Source: Streptomyces sp. NRRL F-525 (GTDB lineage: Bacteria; Actinomycetota; Actinomycetes; Streptomycetales; Streptomycetaceae). Taken from it: a stretch of 64,000 nt of DNA. The notes below the pieces were generated by a model. The model searched no databases and was not told the origin of the DNA. It saw nothing but the letters and a program-made list of their open reading frames with translations. The position numbers and the translations under genes are program-made. Positions within the stretch are counted from its first letter, which is position 1. Each line of letters starts with the position of its first letter. This document shows, one piece after another, positions 23,573-32,985 of this stretch. The stretch spans positions 62,001-126,000 of the forward strand of contig NZ_JNXE01000042.1 of the NCBI RefSeq assembly GCF_000716605.1. Direction: 5' to 3'.

Positions 23573-24700
23573 GTGGCAGGGGCAAGGCAGGCCGTGACCG
23601 AGGCCCGCAGGATCGTCGTCAAGGTGGGCTCCTCCTCACTGACCACCGCGGCCGGCGGCCTGGACGCCGACAGGGTCGACGCACTCGTCGACGTCCTCGC
23701 CAAGAGCCGCAGCGGAGGAGAAAAAGAGGTCGTCCTAGTCTCCTCCGGCGCCATCGCCGCAGGCCTCGCCCCGCTGGGCCTGCGCCGCCGCCCCAAGGAC
23801 CTCGCCCGCCAACAGGCCGCCGCCAGCGTCGGCCAGGGCCTCCTCGTCGCCCGCTACACCGCCTCCTTCGCCCGCTACAGCATCCGCGTCGGCCAAGTGC
23901 TGCTCACCTCCGACGACATGAGCCGCCGCTCCCACCACCGCAACGCCTCCCGCACCCTCGACAAGCTCCTCGCCATGGGCGCCCTCCCGATCGTCAACGA
24001 GAACGACACCGTCGCCACGGACGAGATCCGCTTCGGCGACAACGACCGGCTCGCCGCCCTCGTCGCCCACCTCGTCCACGCCGACCTCCTGGTCCTCCTC
24101 TCCGACATCGACGGCGTCTACGACGGCGACCCGAGCAAGCCGGGCACCTCGCGGATAGCGGAAGTCCGGGGACCGCAGGATCTCGCACACGTCGAGATCG
24201 GCAGCGCGGGCAAGGCCGGCGTCGGCACCGGCGGCATGGTCACCAAGGTCGAGGCCGCCCGGATCGCCGCCGCCGCGGGCATCCCCGTCGTGCTCACCAG
24301 CACGGTCCACGCCACCGACGCGCTCACCGGCGGCGACACGGGCACGTACTTCCACGCCACCGGCAAACGCTCCGCGGACCGGCTGCTCTGGCTGCAGCAC
24401 GCGTCCACCCCCCAGGGCTCGTTGACCCTCGACGACGGTGCCGTACGCGCGGTCGTCCAGCGCCGGATGTCCCTGCTGCCGGCCGGAATCGCCGCCGTCG
24501 AGGGCGAGTTCAGCGCGGGCGACCCCGTCGAACTCCGGGACGGCGACGGGCTCGCGGTCGCCCGGGGTCTCGTCAACTTCGACGCCAAGGAGATCCCCCA
24601 GCTGATCGGCCGCTCCACCAGGGAACTGGCACGGGAGCTGGGACCGTCGTACGAGAGGGAAGTCGTACACAGGGACGACCTCGTGATCCTGCACCCGTAA
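23573..24700 (+). CDS. proB: Glutamate 5-kinase
   Basis: A 375-residue enzyme for the first step of proline synthesis, glutamate to glutamyl 5-phosphate with ATP. The amino-acid kinase domain shows VVKVGSSSLT, LVSSGAIAAG, NENDTVATDEIRFGDND and LLSDIDGVYDGDP; IGSAGKAGVGTGGMVTK follows. The C-terminal PUA domain (about 285-365) contains the FSAGDPVEL segment. GTG 23573 follows GAGGGGA at 8 nt; a GTG at 23594 is an alternative start. proA follows after one small gene. Confidence 0.95.
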   Translation: MAGARQAVTEARRIVVKVGSSSLTTAAGGLDADRVDALVDVLAKSRSGGEKEVVLVSSGAIAAGLAPLGLRRRPKDLARQQAAASVGQGLLVARYTASFARYSIRVGQVLLTSDDMSRRSHHRNASRTLDKLLAMGALPIVNENDTVATDEIRFGDNDRLAALVAHLVHADLLVLLSDIDGVYDGDPSKPGTSRIAEVRGPQDLAHVEIGSAGKAGVGTGGMVTKVEAARIAAAAGIPVVLTSTVHATDALTGGDTGTYFHATGKRSADRLLWLQHASTPQGSLTLDDGAVRAVVQRRMSLLPAGIAAVEGEFSAGDPVELRDGDGLAVARGLVNFDAKEIPQLIGRSTRELARELGPSYEREVVHRDDLVILHP

Positions 24701-24837
24701 AACAACCGAAACGTCCGCCTCCCCGCGGTGGACCTTCCGTAAAAGCGCCACGCGGACGGCTTCGGCCTGCTCAACTTTGTCTCGGGGACAAATTCCGCGC
24801 GAGCACCGCAGCTCGACCATTGCGTAAGGAGGCCGTC

Positions 24838-25305
24838 GTGAGACGAGTGCGCCCTGGGGCGGCGGCGTCCCGCGGTGGTACCACCTCCCGCGCGCCCGGC
24901 GAGGAGCGCACGCTGACGAGCGTCGCGGCCGGCGCCCGGTACGAGGGCGAGGAACCCAAGGACCTGCCCCGGCTCTGGCATGTCACCCTCAGCGTCTCCG
25001 GCGGCGAGGCCCCGCTGAAGGAGGTCCGGCGCGGTCTGGAACAGCTCGCCCACGACCACCCCTTTCTGCTGACCAGCCGCTACGCCAACGACCACGCGGA
25101 GATCCGCTACTGGGAAGAGGCCCGCGACCTGCACGACGCGGCCGCCGTGGCGCTGCGCCTGTGGGGCGAGCACCGTCAGACCGCGAAGCTGCCGCCGTGG
25201 GAGATCGTCGGCCTGGAGGTCATCGACCGCGAGACCTACCACCAGCGCATCTCCGAGGGCTACGGTCCGCTGCCCGCGACCCCGGTCGGCGTCCATCCGT
25301 TCTGA
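24838..25305 (+). CDS. Conserved hypothetical protein between proB and proA
   Basis: A 155-residue protein with no domain that I can name. GGAGG lies 6 nt before the GTG. The N-terminal 35 residues are basic and Ala/Gly-rich. The rest is a compact alpha/beta sequence with LWHVTLSVSGG, then EVRRGLEQLAHDHPFLLTSR and YANDHAEIRYWEEARD, so it resembles a small ferredoxin-like or ACT-like fold, though that is only an impression. Its place between two proline genes suggests co-transcription with them. A signal peptide and membrane helices are absent. Confidence 0.75.
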   Translation: MRRVRPGAAASRGGTTSRAPGEERTLTSVAAGARYEGEEPKDLPRLWHVTLSVSGGEAPLKEVRRGLEQLAHDHPFLLTSRYANDHAEIRYWEEARDLHDAAAVALRLWGEHRQTAKLPPWEIVGLEVIDRETYHQRISEGYGPLPATPVGVHPF

Positions 25306-25410
25306 GATCTCCTCGGGATCCGTTTTGAGCCGTCTTCGGGCTCTTCCGCGCTTGTCTCGCGGTTTGGGATAGCCGGTGGACGCCCCCGCAGGGCGCACTA
25401 CCCTTCCCTC

Positions 25411-26697
25411 ATGACCACGCTCTCGCCGTACGACTCCCTGTCCCCGGTCACGCAGGCCGCGTACCGCGCCAAGTCCGCTGCCGCCGACCTCGCGCCGCTG
25501 CCGCGCGCCGAGAAGGACGACGCGCTGCTCGCCATCGCGGACGCGCTGGAGGTCCGTACGAGCGAGATCGTCGAGGCCAACGCCAAGGACATCGCCAAGG
25601 CCCGCGCGGCCGGCACCAGCGAGACGGTCATCGACCGGCTGACGCTCACGCCCGAGCGCGTACGGGCCATCGCCTCCGACGTACGGGACGTCGTCGCGCT
25701 GCCCGACCCGGTCGGCGAGGTCGTCCGCGGCTCGACCCTCCCGAACGGCATCGACCTGCGCCAGGTCCGCGTCCCCCTCGGCGTCGTCGGCATCATCTAC
25801 GAGGCCCGCCCGAACGTGACCGTGGACGCGGCCGCGCTCTGCCTCAAGTCCGGGAACGCGGTCCTCCTGCGCGGCTCGGCCTCCGCCTACGAGTCCAACA
25901 CCGCCCTCGTGCGCGTCATCCGCGACGCCGTCGGCGGCGCCGGACTCCCCGCCGACGCCGTGCAGTTGGTGCCCGGCGAGAACCGCGAGAGCGTCCGCGA
26001 ACTGATGCGCGCCCGGGGCCTCGTCGACGTCCTCATCCCGCGCGGCGGCGCCTCCCTGATCCAGACCGTCGTCAGCGAGTCGACCGTCCCCGTGATCGAG
26101 ACCGGCGTCGGCAACTGCCACGTCTACGTCGACGCGGACGCCGACCTCGACATGGCGATCGACATCCTGATCAACTCCAAGGCCCAGCGCCCCAGCGTCT
26201 GCAACGCCGCCGAGACCCTCCTCGTCCACCAGGACATCGCCCCCGAGTTCCTCCCGCGCGCCCTGGACGCCCTCGCCGAGGCCGGCGTCACCGTCCACGC
26301 CGACGAGCGCGTCCTCGCCTACGCCAAGGACTCCGAGGCCACGGTCGTGGAGGCCACCCCGGAGGACTGGGACACCGAGTACCTCTCCTACGACATCGCC
26401 GCGGCCGTCGTCGACTCGCTCGACAAGGCCGTCCAGCACATCCGGCTGTGGAGCTCCGGCCACACCGAGGCGATCGTCACCAGCTCCCAGCAGGCCGCCC
26501 GCCGCTTCACCCAGCTGGTCGACTCCACCACCGTCGCCGTGAACGCCTCCACGCGCTTCACGGACGGCAGCCAGTTCGGCTTCGGCGCCGAGATCGGGAT
26601 CTCCACCCAGAAGCTGCACGCACGGGGCCCGATGGGCCTGCCGGAGCTGACGAGCACCAAGTACATCGTCACGGGTGATGGGCACATCCGCCGCTGA
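25411..26697 (+). CDS. proA: Glutamate-5-semialdehyde dehydrogenase
   Basis: A 428-residue NADPH-dependent reductase for the second step of proline synthesis, glutamyl phosphate to glutamate semialdehyde. Conserved segments are [24 protein letters not shown], and the catalytic Cys in [12 protein letters not shown] near residue 264. The C-terminus has [20 protein letters not shown]. Length and order are typical of ProA. Confidence 0.96.
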   Translation: MTTLSPYDSLSPVTQAAYRAKSAAADLAPLPRAEKDDALLAIADALEVRTSEIVEANAKDIAKARAAGTSETVIDRLTLTPERVRAIASDVRDVVALPDPVGEVVRGSTLPNGIDLRQVRVPLGVVGIIYEARPNVTVDAAALCLKSGNAVLLRGSASAYESNTALVRVIRDAVGGAGLPADAVQLVPGENRESVRELMRARGLVDVLIPRGGASLIQTVVSESTVPVIETGVGNCHVYVDADADLDMAIDILINSKAQRPSVCNAAETLLVHQDIAPEFLPRALDALAEAGVTVHADERVLAYAKDSEATVVEATPEDWDTEYLSYDIAAAVVDSLDKAVQHIRLWSSGHTEAIVTSSQQAARRFTQLVDSTTVAVNASTRFTDGSQFGFGAEIGISTQKLHARGPMGLPELTSTKYIVTGDGHIRR

Positions 26698-26805
26698 GGT
26701 CCCGCCGTCTGGCATATGCGGTGGGCATAACGCCTCGTCGGGGGAGAGGCGTCTCACCCAACGGATGAATTTCCCTACCGCCTGCCCAAATTGACCCCCC
26801 AGGTC

Positions 26806-26820
26806 TACTCTGGAGAGGTG
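26806..26820 (+). promoter_or_regulatory. Predicted -10 box for a leaderless transcript
   Basis: TACTCT (26806-26811) ends exactly 7 nt before the GTG at 26818, the distance expected when transcription starts on the first base of the start codon. The same box and spacing occur before the genes at 27489 and 40846. A matching -35 box is not obvious here. Confidence 0.5.
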
Positions 26821-27399
26821 CCGGAGGACGTGGGGGGCAGGCCGTTTCCCGACGGCTGGGAGCCCGACGACGACCACGACCGCGGAATGTCGGACGAAGA
26901 GTTCGCATCCGTGGTCTTCGACGAGGCCTTCATACGGGCGGCCGTAGTACACGAGCCGACGGCTGTCGAACGCCTCCTTGCCGCTGCCCAGGCGAGAGCG
27001 GAGGCCTCCGAGGCCGAGGCCCGCCGCGCGCAGCACGGCAGACGCGGACGAGGCGACGACGATCCGTTCGAGGACGCCTACGGGCGCGAATTCGGCCATG
27101 ATCCGGAACTCGACGACCTGGACGACGCCGATCTCGTCGAGGGCCGTTACGGCGCCCCGGGCACCTACGGCAAACAGGTCCGCTGGCACCGCCCCGTCGC
27201 CTGGCTGCTCGCCCTCGTGATGGGCATCGGCATGGTCGCCCTGGCTTTCTCGGCGGTCTACCGCGGCGCGTCCTCGGGCGGCCGGGACCGTGTCCCGCCC
27301 CCGGCCTCCACCGGCGTGGAACAGGGCACGGCGGCGGCGCCCTCCGCCTCCGCCGACAACTCCCAGCCACCGCTGTCGGCCGTACCGCGCACGCCCTGA
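26818..27399 (+). CDS. Membrane protein with SVVFDEAF motif (related to next gene)
   Basis: A 193-residue protein of unknown function. The N-terminus is acidic, with DEEFASVVFDEAFIRAA near residues 27-43; the next gene has the related DEYRSVVFDESFVRAA, so the two are probably paralogous in their N-termini. A single membrane helix (VAWLLALVMGIGMVALAFSAVY, about 128-149) precedes a Pro/Ser-rich outer tail of about 40 residues. Topology is probably cytoplasmic N-terminus. I use GTG 26818 because a TACTCT box lies at leaderless distance; a TTG at 26791 would add 9 residues that overlap this box. Confidence 0.7.
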   Translation: MPEDVGGRPFPDGWEPDDDHDRGMSDEEFASVVFDEAFIRAAVVHEPTAVERLLAAAQARAEASEAEARRAQHGRRGRGDDDPFEDAYGREFGHDPELDDLDDADLVEGRYGAPGTYGKQVRWHRPVAWLLALVMGIGMVALAFSAVYRGASSGGRDRVPPPASTGVEQGTAAAPSASADNSQPPLSAVPRTP

Positions 27400-27476
27400 G
27401 CGACTTGTGGGCGGCCCGGTGAGAACCTGTCAGAACTTGTCGTGTACCAGGGCGTTTACCTGAGGCTCCAGAGACC

Positions 27477-27491
27477 TACTCTGAAAGTATG
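27477..27491 (+). promoter_or_regulatory. Predicted promoter for leaderless transcript of 27489 gene
   Basis: TACTCT (27477-27482) ends 7 nt before the ATG at 27489, and TTTACC (27455-27460) lies 16 bp upstream as a possible -35. No ribosome site is present in the AAAGT spacer. Same geometry as at 26806. Confidence 0.5.
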
Positions 27492-28580
27492 GGCGGTCCA
27501 GGAGACCCACCTGAGGGCACGCCCGAGGGCGCTCCCGGTGGTGGTGAGGACGAGTACCGATCCGTCGTCTTCGACGAGTCGTTCGTCCGCGCTGCCCGCC
27601 TCCAGGAGCTCTCCGCGCAGGAGCGCCTGGCCGACCACGCCCCCGCCGTCCGCCGCCGCCCGGCCCTGCGCCGCGGTCTCTCCCGGCAGGCCCTGATCCT
27701 GGTCATGCTGATCGCCGTCGCCTTCGGCACCGCGATCTACATGGGCGTACGGCACCCCTACACGACCCCCACGGCCCAGCAGCCCGTCGAACCGCTGCGG
27801 ATGACCGTCATCCCGCTGTCCCCCCAGGGCGCGGTGCCGGGGGCGGCCGACGCCGAGGACCTCTACGCGCACAGCCCCGCCGCGCAGTTCAGTGTCGGCG
27901 CCGAGGGCGTACCGCTGCCGGCCGCGCGGCGCACCGCGCACTTCTCGGACAGCCAGGTCATCGCCGCCCTGAGCACCGCCAAGGACTACATCGTGGAGTC
28001 CTCGCTCTACCCGGCGGTCCTCACCGGCGGACAGATCCGCCCCGCCCGCGTCCTCGTCGACCCGGACCAACTCGACCAGTTCGACCAGAGTTTCGAGCAC
28101 CCGACCGCCGACGGCCGGCACGAACCCACCGGATGGCTGGTTCGCTTCGACCCCTCACGCGTCCAGCTGGCCGACCGCAAGATCCGCGTCCAGGGCACCC
28201 TGGCGGCCACCGAGACCGACTCGTCCACCCTCGAAGTCACCGCCGACGGAACCTTCGTCTACGCGCTGCGGCCCAACGGCTCGACGGCCTCGGCCGGCTC
28301 CGGCGACAAGGCCGCCCAGGTGTCCCTGTTCACCGTCCGCCGCGAACTGCACTTCCGCTTCGACCGCGACGACCTGCGCATGCACCAGGCCCAGATCGTG
28401 GTCTCCTACGTCCAGGCCGGGCCCCTGTCCTGCGCCGACGACTCCGTGACGTATCTGCGCCCCCTGCTCGCCGGCCAGACCGCCAAGGCGGGCGGCCCGG
28501 CGGGCACGGACCCGTACGCGACGGGCAGTGCGACGGCGCTGTGCGGGACGCTGGCGACGAGCGCGCAACCGAAGGTGTGA
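27489..28580 (+). CDS. Single-pass membrane protein of unknown function
   Basis: A 363-residue protein. The cytoplasmic N-terminus contains EDEYRSVVFDESFVRAARLQ, shared with the protein encoded just upstream. One membrane helix (ALILVMLIAVAFGTAIYMGV, about 68-87) is followed by a large outer domain of about 270 residues with two Cys (SCADDS near 318 and LCGT near 353) that could form a disulfide. Streptomycetes commonly carry this gene near nadD, but I cannot name a function. The wall-polymer and LCP-type genes on either side suggest an envelope role. That is inference from context. Confidence 0.78.
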   Translation: MGGPGDPPEGTPEGAPGGGEDEYRSVVFDESFVRAARLQELSAQERLADHAPAVRRRPALRRGLSRQALILVMLIAVAFGTAIYMGVRHPYTTPTAQQPVEPLRMTVIPLSPQGAVPGAADAEDLYAHSPAAQFSVGAEGVPLPAARRTAHFSDSQVIAALSTAKDYIVESSLYPAVLTGGQIRPARVLVDPDQLDQFDQSFEHPTADGRHEPTGWLVRFDPSRVQLADRKIRVQGTLAATETDSSTLEVTADGTFVYALRPNGSTASAGSGDKAAQVSLFTVRRELHFRFDRDDLRMHQAQIVVSYVQAGPLSCADDSVTYLRPLLAGQTAKAGGPAGTDPYATGSATALCGTLATSAQPKV

Positions 28581-28734
28581 GTTTCCTGAATTTCCACGCG
28601 GGGGACGTGCCCGCCAAGGGCTCTTTGTCGCCCCGTCCATTGCCCCGGCTGTCGCCCTGCCTTGTCGTACGCGAGCGGGGTCGACCCCTCCCCATGGGCG
28701 AGGTCGGCCCCGTAAGCGAGGTGGCAGGTGCGGG

Positions 28735-29877
28735 TCAGTTCTCGTCGCGCGGCGGGGTGTCGTCCGTCGGCGGCTGCTCCGTGCCGTTGGCCGAGCTCGA
28801 CGGCGGCTCGTCCTGCGGGGCCGAGCTCGCGAAGCCGCCGAAGCCGCGCCGCACCCGGCCGCCGAGGTCGCCCGCGCCGCCGGCGAAGTCGCTGACCAGC
28901 TTCATCAGCGGGTCCTTGGAGTTCTTGACGTTGCTCGCGTAGCTCGCCGCCGACTCGCGGAACGAGTCCGTGACCGAGGTGTCCTTGTCCTCGCTGCGCC
29001 GCGGGTAGTGCCCGTCCATGATCCGCTGGTAGTCGCGGGACTCGGCCCACTTCTTCAGCTCGGCCGCCCGCACGGTGGTGAAGGGGTGGGAGCGAGGCAG
29101 CACGTTAAGGATCTTCAGGACTGAGTCGCGCAGGTCGCCGCCCGACTCGAACTCCTCGGCCTGCTTGAGGAAGGCGTCCACGTTCATCTCGTGCAGGTGG
29201 TTGCCGCCGGCGATCTTCATCAGGCCGCGCATCGAGGCCCGCAGGTCCTGGCCGACCAGCAGACCCGCGCGGTCGGCGGACAGCTCCGACTTGCGGAACC
29301 ACTCGCGCAGCGCCGTCACGATCGCCAGGATCGCGAGGTTGCCCAGCGGGATCCAGGCGACCTTCAGGGCCAGGTTGGTGAGGAAGAGCAGGATCGTGCG
29401 GTACACGGAGTGGCCGGACAGTGCGTGGCCCACCTCGTGGCCGACGACCGCCCGCATCTCCTCCTCGTCGAGCAGCTCGACCAGGCCGGTGGTGACGACG
29501 ATGATCGGCTCGTCCAGGCCGATGCACATCGCGTTGGGCTGCGGGTCCTGGGTGACGTACATCGGCGGGACCTTCTCCAGGTCCAGGATGTAACAGGCGT
29601 CCCGCAGCATGTCGTTGAGGTGCGCGAACTGCTGGTCCGACACGCGCACCGAGTCGGACAGGAACAGCAGCCGCAGACTGCGCTCGGGGAGCAGCCCGCT
29701 GAGCGCCTTGAACACCGTGTCGAACCCGGTCAGCTTGCGCAGCGCCACCAGGGCGGAGCGGTCGGCCGGGTGCTCGTACGCACGCGAGGAGATCCCCGGG
29801 AAGCGCCTGCGCTGCCTGCTCGGTACGTTCTCGTGCCCGTTCTGCTCGTGGCCGTCTTCGGACATGTGGTCCCCCAT
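28735..29877 (-). CDS. M48 family metallopeptidase (HtpX/Ste24-like)
   Basis: A 380-residue zinc protease. The HEVGH motif (His147, Glu148, His151) and the ELSADR segment with Glu198 supply the zinc ligands and catalytic Glu of family M48. Hydrophobic stretches at about 160-190 (ILLFLTNLALKVAWIPLGNL) are membrane-associated. A 60-residue tail is Ser/Pro-rich. The family removes damaged membrane proteins or processes peptides. The start could be Met5 (MSEDGHEQ, 29865). It is convergent with the membrane protein gene at 27489 and divergent from the small ORF at 29967. Confidence 0.9.
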   Translation of the reverse strand: MGDHMSEDGHEQNGHENVPSRQRRRFPGISSRAYEHPADRSALVALRKLTGFDTVFKALSGLLPERSLRLLFLSDSVRVSDQQFAHLNDMLRDACYILDLEKVPPMYVTQDPQPNAMCIGLDEPIIVVTTGLVELLDEEEMRAVVGHEVGHALSGHSVYRTILLFLTNLALKVAWIPLGNLAILAIVTALREWFRKSELSADRAGLLVGQDLRASMRGLMKIAGGNHLHEMNVDAFLKQAEEFESGGDLRDSVLKILNVLPRSHPFTTVRAAELKKWAESRDYQRIMDGHYPRRSEDKDTSVTDSFRESAASYASNVKNSKDPLMKLVSDFAGGAGDLGGRVRRGFGGFASSAPQDEPPSSSANGTEQPPTDDTPPRDEN

Positions 29878-29966
29878 GTGCGTGTGTGTGCCCTGAGTGC
29901 CCCCGAAGCAGAGCCCAGCCTAGGCGGAGATACCGTGGACGGGCAGTACAGCGAAGGAGTCAACGC

Positions 29967-30128
29967 ATGGAGCCCCATTCCGCAGCCGCCTGGCTCGCAG
30001 AGGCCGCGAGCGCCGCCCCCCGGCAAGGGTCGGGGGATCTGCTCAGGGTCGTACTGATCGTGATGTTCCTCGGCTGCATCCTGACCGCGTGGTTCCTGCT
30101 GCGCGGGTACAAACAGAAGGACGACTGA
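29967..30128 (+). CDS. 53-residue single-pass membrane protein
   Basis: A small protein, MEPHSAAAWLAEAASAAPRQ then a helix LLRVVLIVMFLGCILTAWFLL (about 25-45) and a basic end GYKQKDD. AAGGAG precedes the ATG at good spacing and codon bias is normal, so it is probably real. Function unknown. A second 53-residue membrane protein is encoded at 30260. Too short for domain assignment. Confidence 0.65.
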   Translation: MEPHSAAAWLAEAASAAPRQGSGDLLRVVLIVMFLGCILTAWFLLRGYKQKDD

Positions 30129-30259
30129 GAAGCCCGTCGAGTTCCCCGCCGACGCCCATGTCGCGTTCCCAATGGCGGAGTCGGCGTGATCGCCGCCGGG
30201 GCGCCCGCTTACCATGGGCCGACATCTTTATCCCGCCCACCGGATAGGTTCTGCTGAAG

Positions 30260-30421
30260 ATGAGCATCCACGGCACTGCTGCCCAGTTGGTCACCCTTGC
30301 CGCCGAGGGGGAGGGCGGAGGCAACCACGAGAGCCTCCAGCCGATCATCACCGGTGGCGGCGCGTTCATCGTCCTGATGCTCCTGCTGTGGATCACCACC
30401 CGGTTCAACCGCGACCGCTAG
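30260..30421 (+). CDS. 53-residue single-pass membrane protein upstream of nadD
   Basis: Sequence [20 protein letters not shown], a linker, then helix [21 protein letters not shown] (about 29-49) and NRDR. The positive-inside rule puts the short basic C-terminus in the cytoplasm. The ribosome site (CTGAAG) is weak. The gene precedes nadD by 68 bp and may be part of the same transcript. Function unknown. Confidence 0.65.
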   Translation: MSIHGTAAQLVTLAAEGEGGGNHESLQPIITGGGAFIVLMLLLWITTRFNRDR

Positions 30422-30489
30422 GGTCTGTCCCTTTCTGTCCGCCGGACGGGTCCCGGGGCCTTCACACCGGGCCGGTAGGGTCTGCACGC

Positions 30490-31179
30490 ATGGGAGAGCA
30501 GGACATGCCTACCGGTCCGGCGAACGACACGACGCGCGGCACGGAGATCCGAATGGCGAACGGCCCGCGCAACAACGGCCCGTCGAACCCCGGCAAGCGC
30601 CGTCTCGGCGTCATGGGCGGAACGTTCGACCCGATCCACCACGGGCACCTCGTGGCGGCCAGCGAGGTCGCCGCGCAGTTCCACCTGGACGAGGTGATCT
30701 TCGTCCCGACCGGTCAGCCGTGGCAGAAGACCGACCGCAAGGTCGCGCTGGCCGAGGACCGCTACCTGATGACGGTCATCGCGACCGCCGAGAACCCCCA
30801 GTTCTCGGTGAGCCGGATCGACATCGACCGCGGCGGCCCCACCTACACCACGGACACCCTGCGTGACCTGCGCGCGATCAACCCCGACGCGGACCTCTTC
30901 TTCATCACCGGCGCCGACGCCCTCGGCGCGATCCTGACCTGGCGGGACGCGGAGGAGCTGTTCTCCCTCGCGCACTTCATCGGGGTCACCCGCCCCGGCC
31001 ACACGCTGACCGACCCGGGCCTCCCGGAGGGCGGCGTCTCGCTGATCGAGGTTCCCGCGCTGGCCATCTCCTCAACAGACTGCCGTGCGAGAGTCGCGAA
31101 GGGAGACCCCGTCTGGTACCTGGTGCCCGACGGAGTCGTGCGCTATATCGACAAGCGCGAGCTGTACCGCGGCGAGTGA
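30490..31179 (+). CDS. nadD: Nicotinate-nucleotide adenylyltransferase
   Basis: A 229-residue enzyme that converts nicotinate mononucleotide and ATP to deamido-NAD in NAD synthesis. [12 protein letters not shown] (residues 43-54) is the nucleotidyltransferase signature; [14 protein letters not shown] and SSTDCRARV (the ISSTxIR equivalent) follow. The 40 residues before the signature are a streptomycete-type extension; ATG 30505 or 30553 are possible later starts. It leads the nadD, LCP-like, rsfS, phosphatase gene order. Confidence 0.93.
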   Translation: MGEQDMPTGPANDTTRGTEIRMANGPRNNGPSNPGKRRLGVMGGTFDPIHHGHLVAASEVAAQFHLDEVIFVPTGQPWQKTDRKVALAEDRYLMTVIATAENPQFSVSRIDIDRGGPTYTTDTLRDLRAINPDADLFFITGADALGAILTWRDAEELFSLAHFIGVTRPGHTLTDPGLPEGGVSLIEVPALAISSTDCRARVAKGDPVWYLVPDGVVRYIDKRELYRGE

Positions 31180-31195
31180 GCCGAGAGGGGCACCG

Positions 31196-32899
31196 GTGAA
31201 CGACCGATACGACGCCGGGTACGGCGGCGACCAGTACGAACTCGTCGGCTACGACGAGTACAACCAGCCTGTCTACCGTCAGGTCCCGGCCCAGCAGACC
31301 CAACAGCCCCCGCAGCAGCAGCCGTACGACCCGTACGGGCAGCAGCAACAACAGGGCTACGCCTACGACCCGTACGGGACCGGCACCCAGCAGCAGCCCC
31401 CGGCCTACGACACCGGCACGTACGACACGGGCCAGCAGGCCCCCCAGTCCGGCTACGACCCGTACGCCACCGGGACGACGACGGCCTACGACCCCTACGG
31501 GCAGACCGCGACCAGCGGACAGCAGCCCAGGGTCGCCGAGCAGACCGCCTACATCCCGCAGCAGGGCGGCCCGGCCGAGGACACCGAAGCCCCGAAGACC
31601 CCGGAGACGGGTGAACGGGACTACCGCACCGAGCAGTTCGCCTTCGTGGAGGAGCCGACCGACGACTCCGAGGACGTCATCGACTGGCTGAACTTCACCG
31701 AGAACCGCACCGAGCGCCGCGAGGAGGCCAAGCGCCGTGCCCGCGGCCGCATGGTCGCCCTCGTCGTGGTCCTGGCGCTGGTCGCGTCCGGCGGCGTCGG
31801 CTACCTCTGGTACGCCGGGAAGCTCCCCGGGGTCTCCTCGTCCGCCGCGAAGTCCGGCACCACGACGGCCGCGGGCGCCCAGAACCGCGACGTGATCGTC
31901 GTCCACCTGCACAACACCGCGAAGGGCGGCACCTCTTCGGTGCTGCTCGTCGACAACACGACCCTGAAGCAGGGCACCACCGTGCTGCTGCCCAACTCCC
32001 TCGCCCTCACGGACGACGACGGCAACACGACGACCCTGGCCAAGTCGGTCGGCGACGACGGCACCTCCGGGACCGTCGACCAGTTGAACACGGTCCTCGG
32101 CACCGACATCGAGGGCACCTGGCGCCTCGACACCCCCTACCTGCAGAACCTGGTCGACCTCGTCGGCAACATCGACCTCGACACCAACGCCGACGTGCCC
32201 GACCCGGACGCGACGAAGAAGAACGCCGCGCCCCTCGTCCACAAGGGCAAGGACCAGACCCTCAGCGGCAAGATGGCCGTCGCCTACGCCACCTACCGCG
32301 CCTCCGGCGAAGCCCAGAACGCCCAGCTGGAGCGGTTCGGCCAGGTCATGCAGGGCGTGCTGCGCCAGCTGACCTCCGACCCGACGGCGGCGACCACCAC
32401 CGTGCAGACCCTGGCCCAGATCCTGGACCCGCCGCTCACCGACAAGGACCTCGGCACCTTCCTCGCCAAGCTCGCCGATCTCGCCAAGAGCGGCGACTAC
32501 AAGACGGCCCTGCTGCCCGTCCAGAACGACGGCACCCTGACCGCGCAGGCCTCCGCCAGCGTCGTCAAGGACATCCTGGGCGGCACCGCGAAGAGCCCCG
32601 ACGAGGGCTCGGCGGTCCGGGTCGCCGTCCAGAACGCCACCGGCGTCAAGGACGACACCGAGAAGGCCCGCGTCGTCCTCCTCAACGGCGGCTTCACCTT
32701 CCTGGAGGCCGGCACGCCCTCCGGGACCTCGGCCACGTCCAAGATCACGTACTCCGACGCGGCCGACAAGGAGAACGCCACCGAGGTCGCCAAGACCCTG
32801 GGCCTGCCCACCAGCACCGTGACCAAGGGCACAGTCGCCGCGAACGCGGATGTCTCGGTGGTCCTGGGCACCGACTACAAGCCGTCGTCGGCTTCATGA
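31196..32899 (+). CDS. Degenerate LCP / LytR_C domain membrane protein
   Basis: A 567-residue protein. The cytoplasmic N-terminus (1-130) is Gln/Tyr/Pro-rich with several YDPYG units; one membrane helix (MVALVVVLALVASGGVGYLWY) is at 185-205; then comes an LCP-like domain and a C-terminal LytR_C domain starting at VRVAVQNATG (about 482). LCP enzymes link wall polymers to peptidoglycan. Here the usual IPRDS-like strand reads VLLPNSLAL and the R-rich helix reads AYATYRASGEAQNAQLERF, so key catalytic Arg residues look altered; it may be a non-catalytic partner. GTG 31196 follows GAGAGGGG, 16 bp after nadD. Confidence 0.8.
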   Translation: MNDRYDAGYGGDQYELVGYDEYNQPVYRQVPAQQTQQPPQQQPYDPYGQQQQQGYAYDPYGTGTQQQPPAYDTGTYDTGQQAPQSGYDPYATGTTTAYDPYGQTATSGQQPRVAEQTAYIPQQGGPAEDTEAPKTPETGERDYRTEQFAFVEEPTDDSEDVIDWLNFTENRTERREEAKRRARGRMVALVVVLALVASGGVGYLWYAGKLPGVSSSAAKSGTTTAAGAQNRDVIVVHLHNTAKGGTSSVLLVDNTTLKQGTTVLLPNSLALTDDDGNTTTLAKSVGDDGTSGTVDQLNTVLGTDIEGTWRLDTPYLQNLVDLVGNIDLDTNADVPDPDATKKNAAPLVHKGKDQTLSGKMAVAYATYRASGEAQNAQLERFGQVMQGVLRQLTSDPTAATTTVQTLAQILDPPLTDKDLGTFLAKLADLAKSGDYKTALLPVQNDGTLTAQASASVVKDILGGTAKSPDEGSAVRVAVQNATGVKDDTEKARVVLLNGGFTFLEAGTPSGTSATSKITYSDAADKENATEVAKTLGLPTSTVTKGTVAANADVSVVLGTDYKPSSAS

Positions 32900-32937
32900 C
32901 GCCGTAGCCGCCGTAGCCGTGCCGTCGTGACGGAGAG

Positions 32938-32985
32938 CATGCCCCGGAGGCCGGAGCCGGTGTCCCGACCGGCTTCCGGGGCATG
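32938..32985 (+). terminator. Terminator after the LCP-like gene
   Basis: CATGCCCCGGA (32938-32948) pairs perfectly with TCCGGGGCATG (32975-32985), and AGCCGGT/ACCGGCT forms an inner stem. Very stable, without U-tract. It separates the nadD group from rsfS. Confidence 0.78.

Noticed and set aside
24118..27189. Open frame of 1023 codons antisense to proB and proA
   Set aside because: Antisense shadow; spans two genes with clear enzymes on the other strand.
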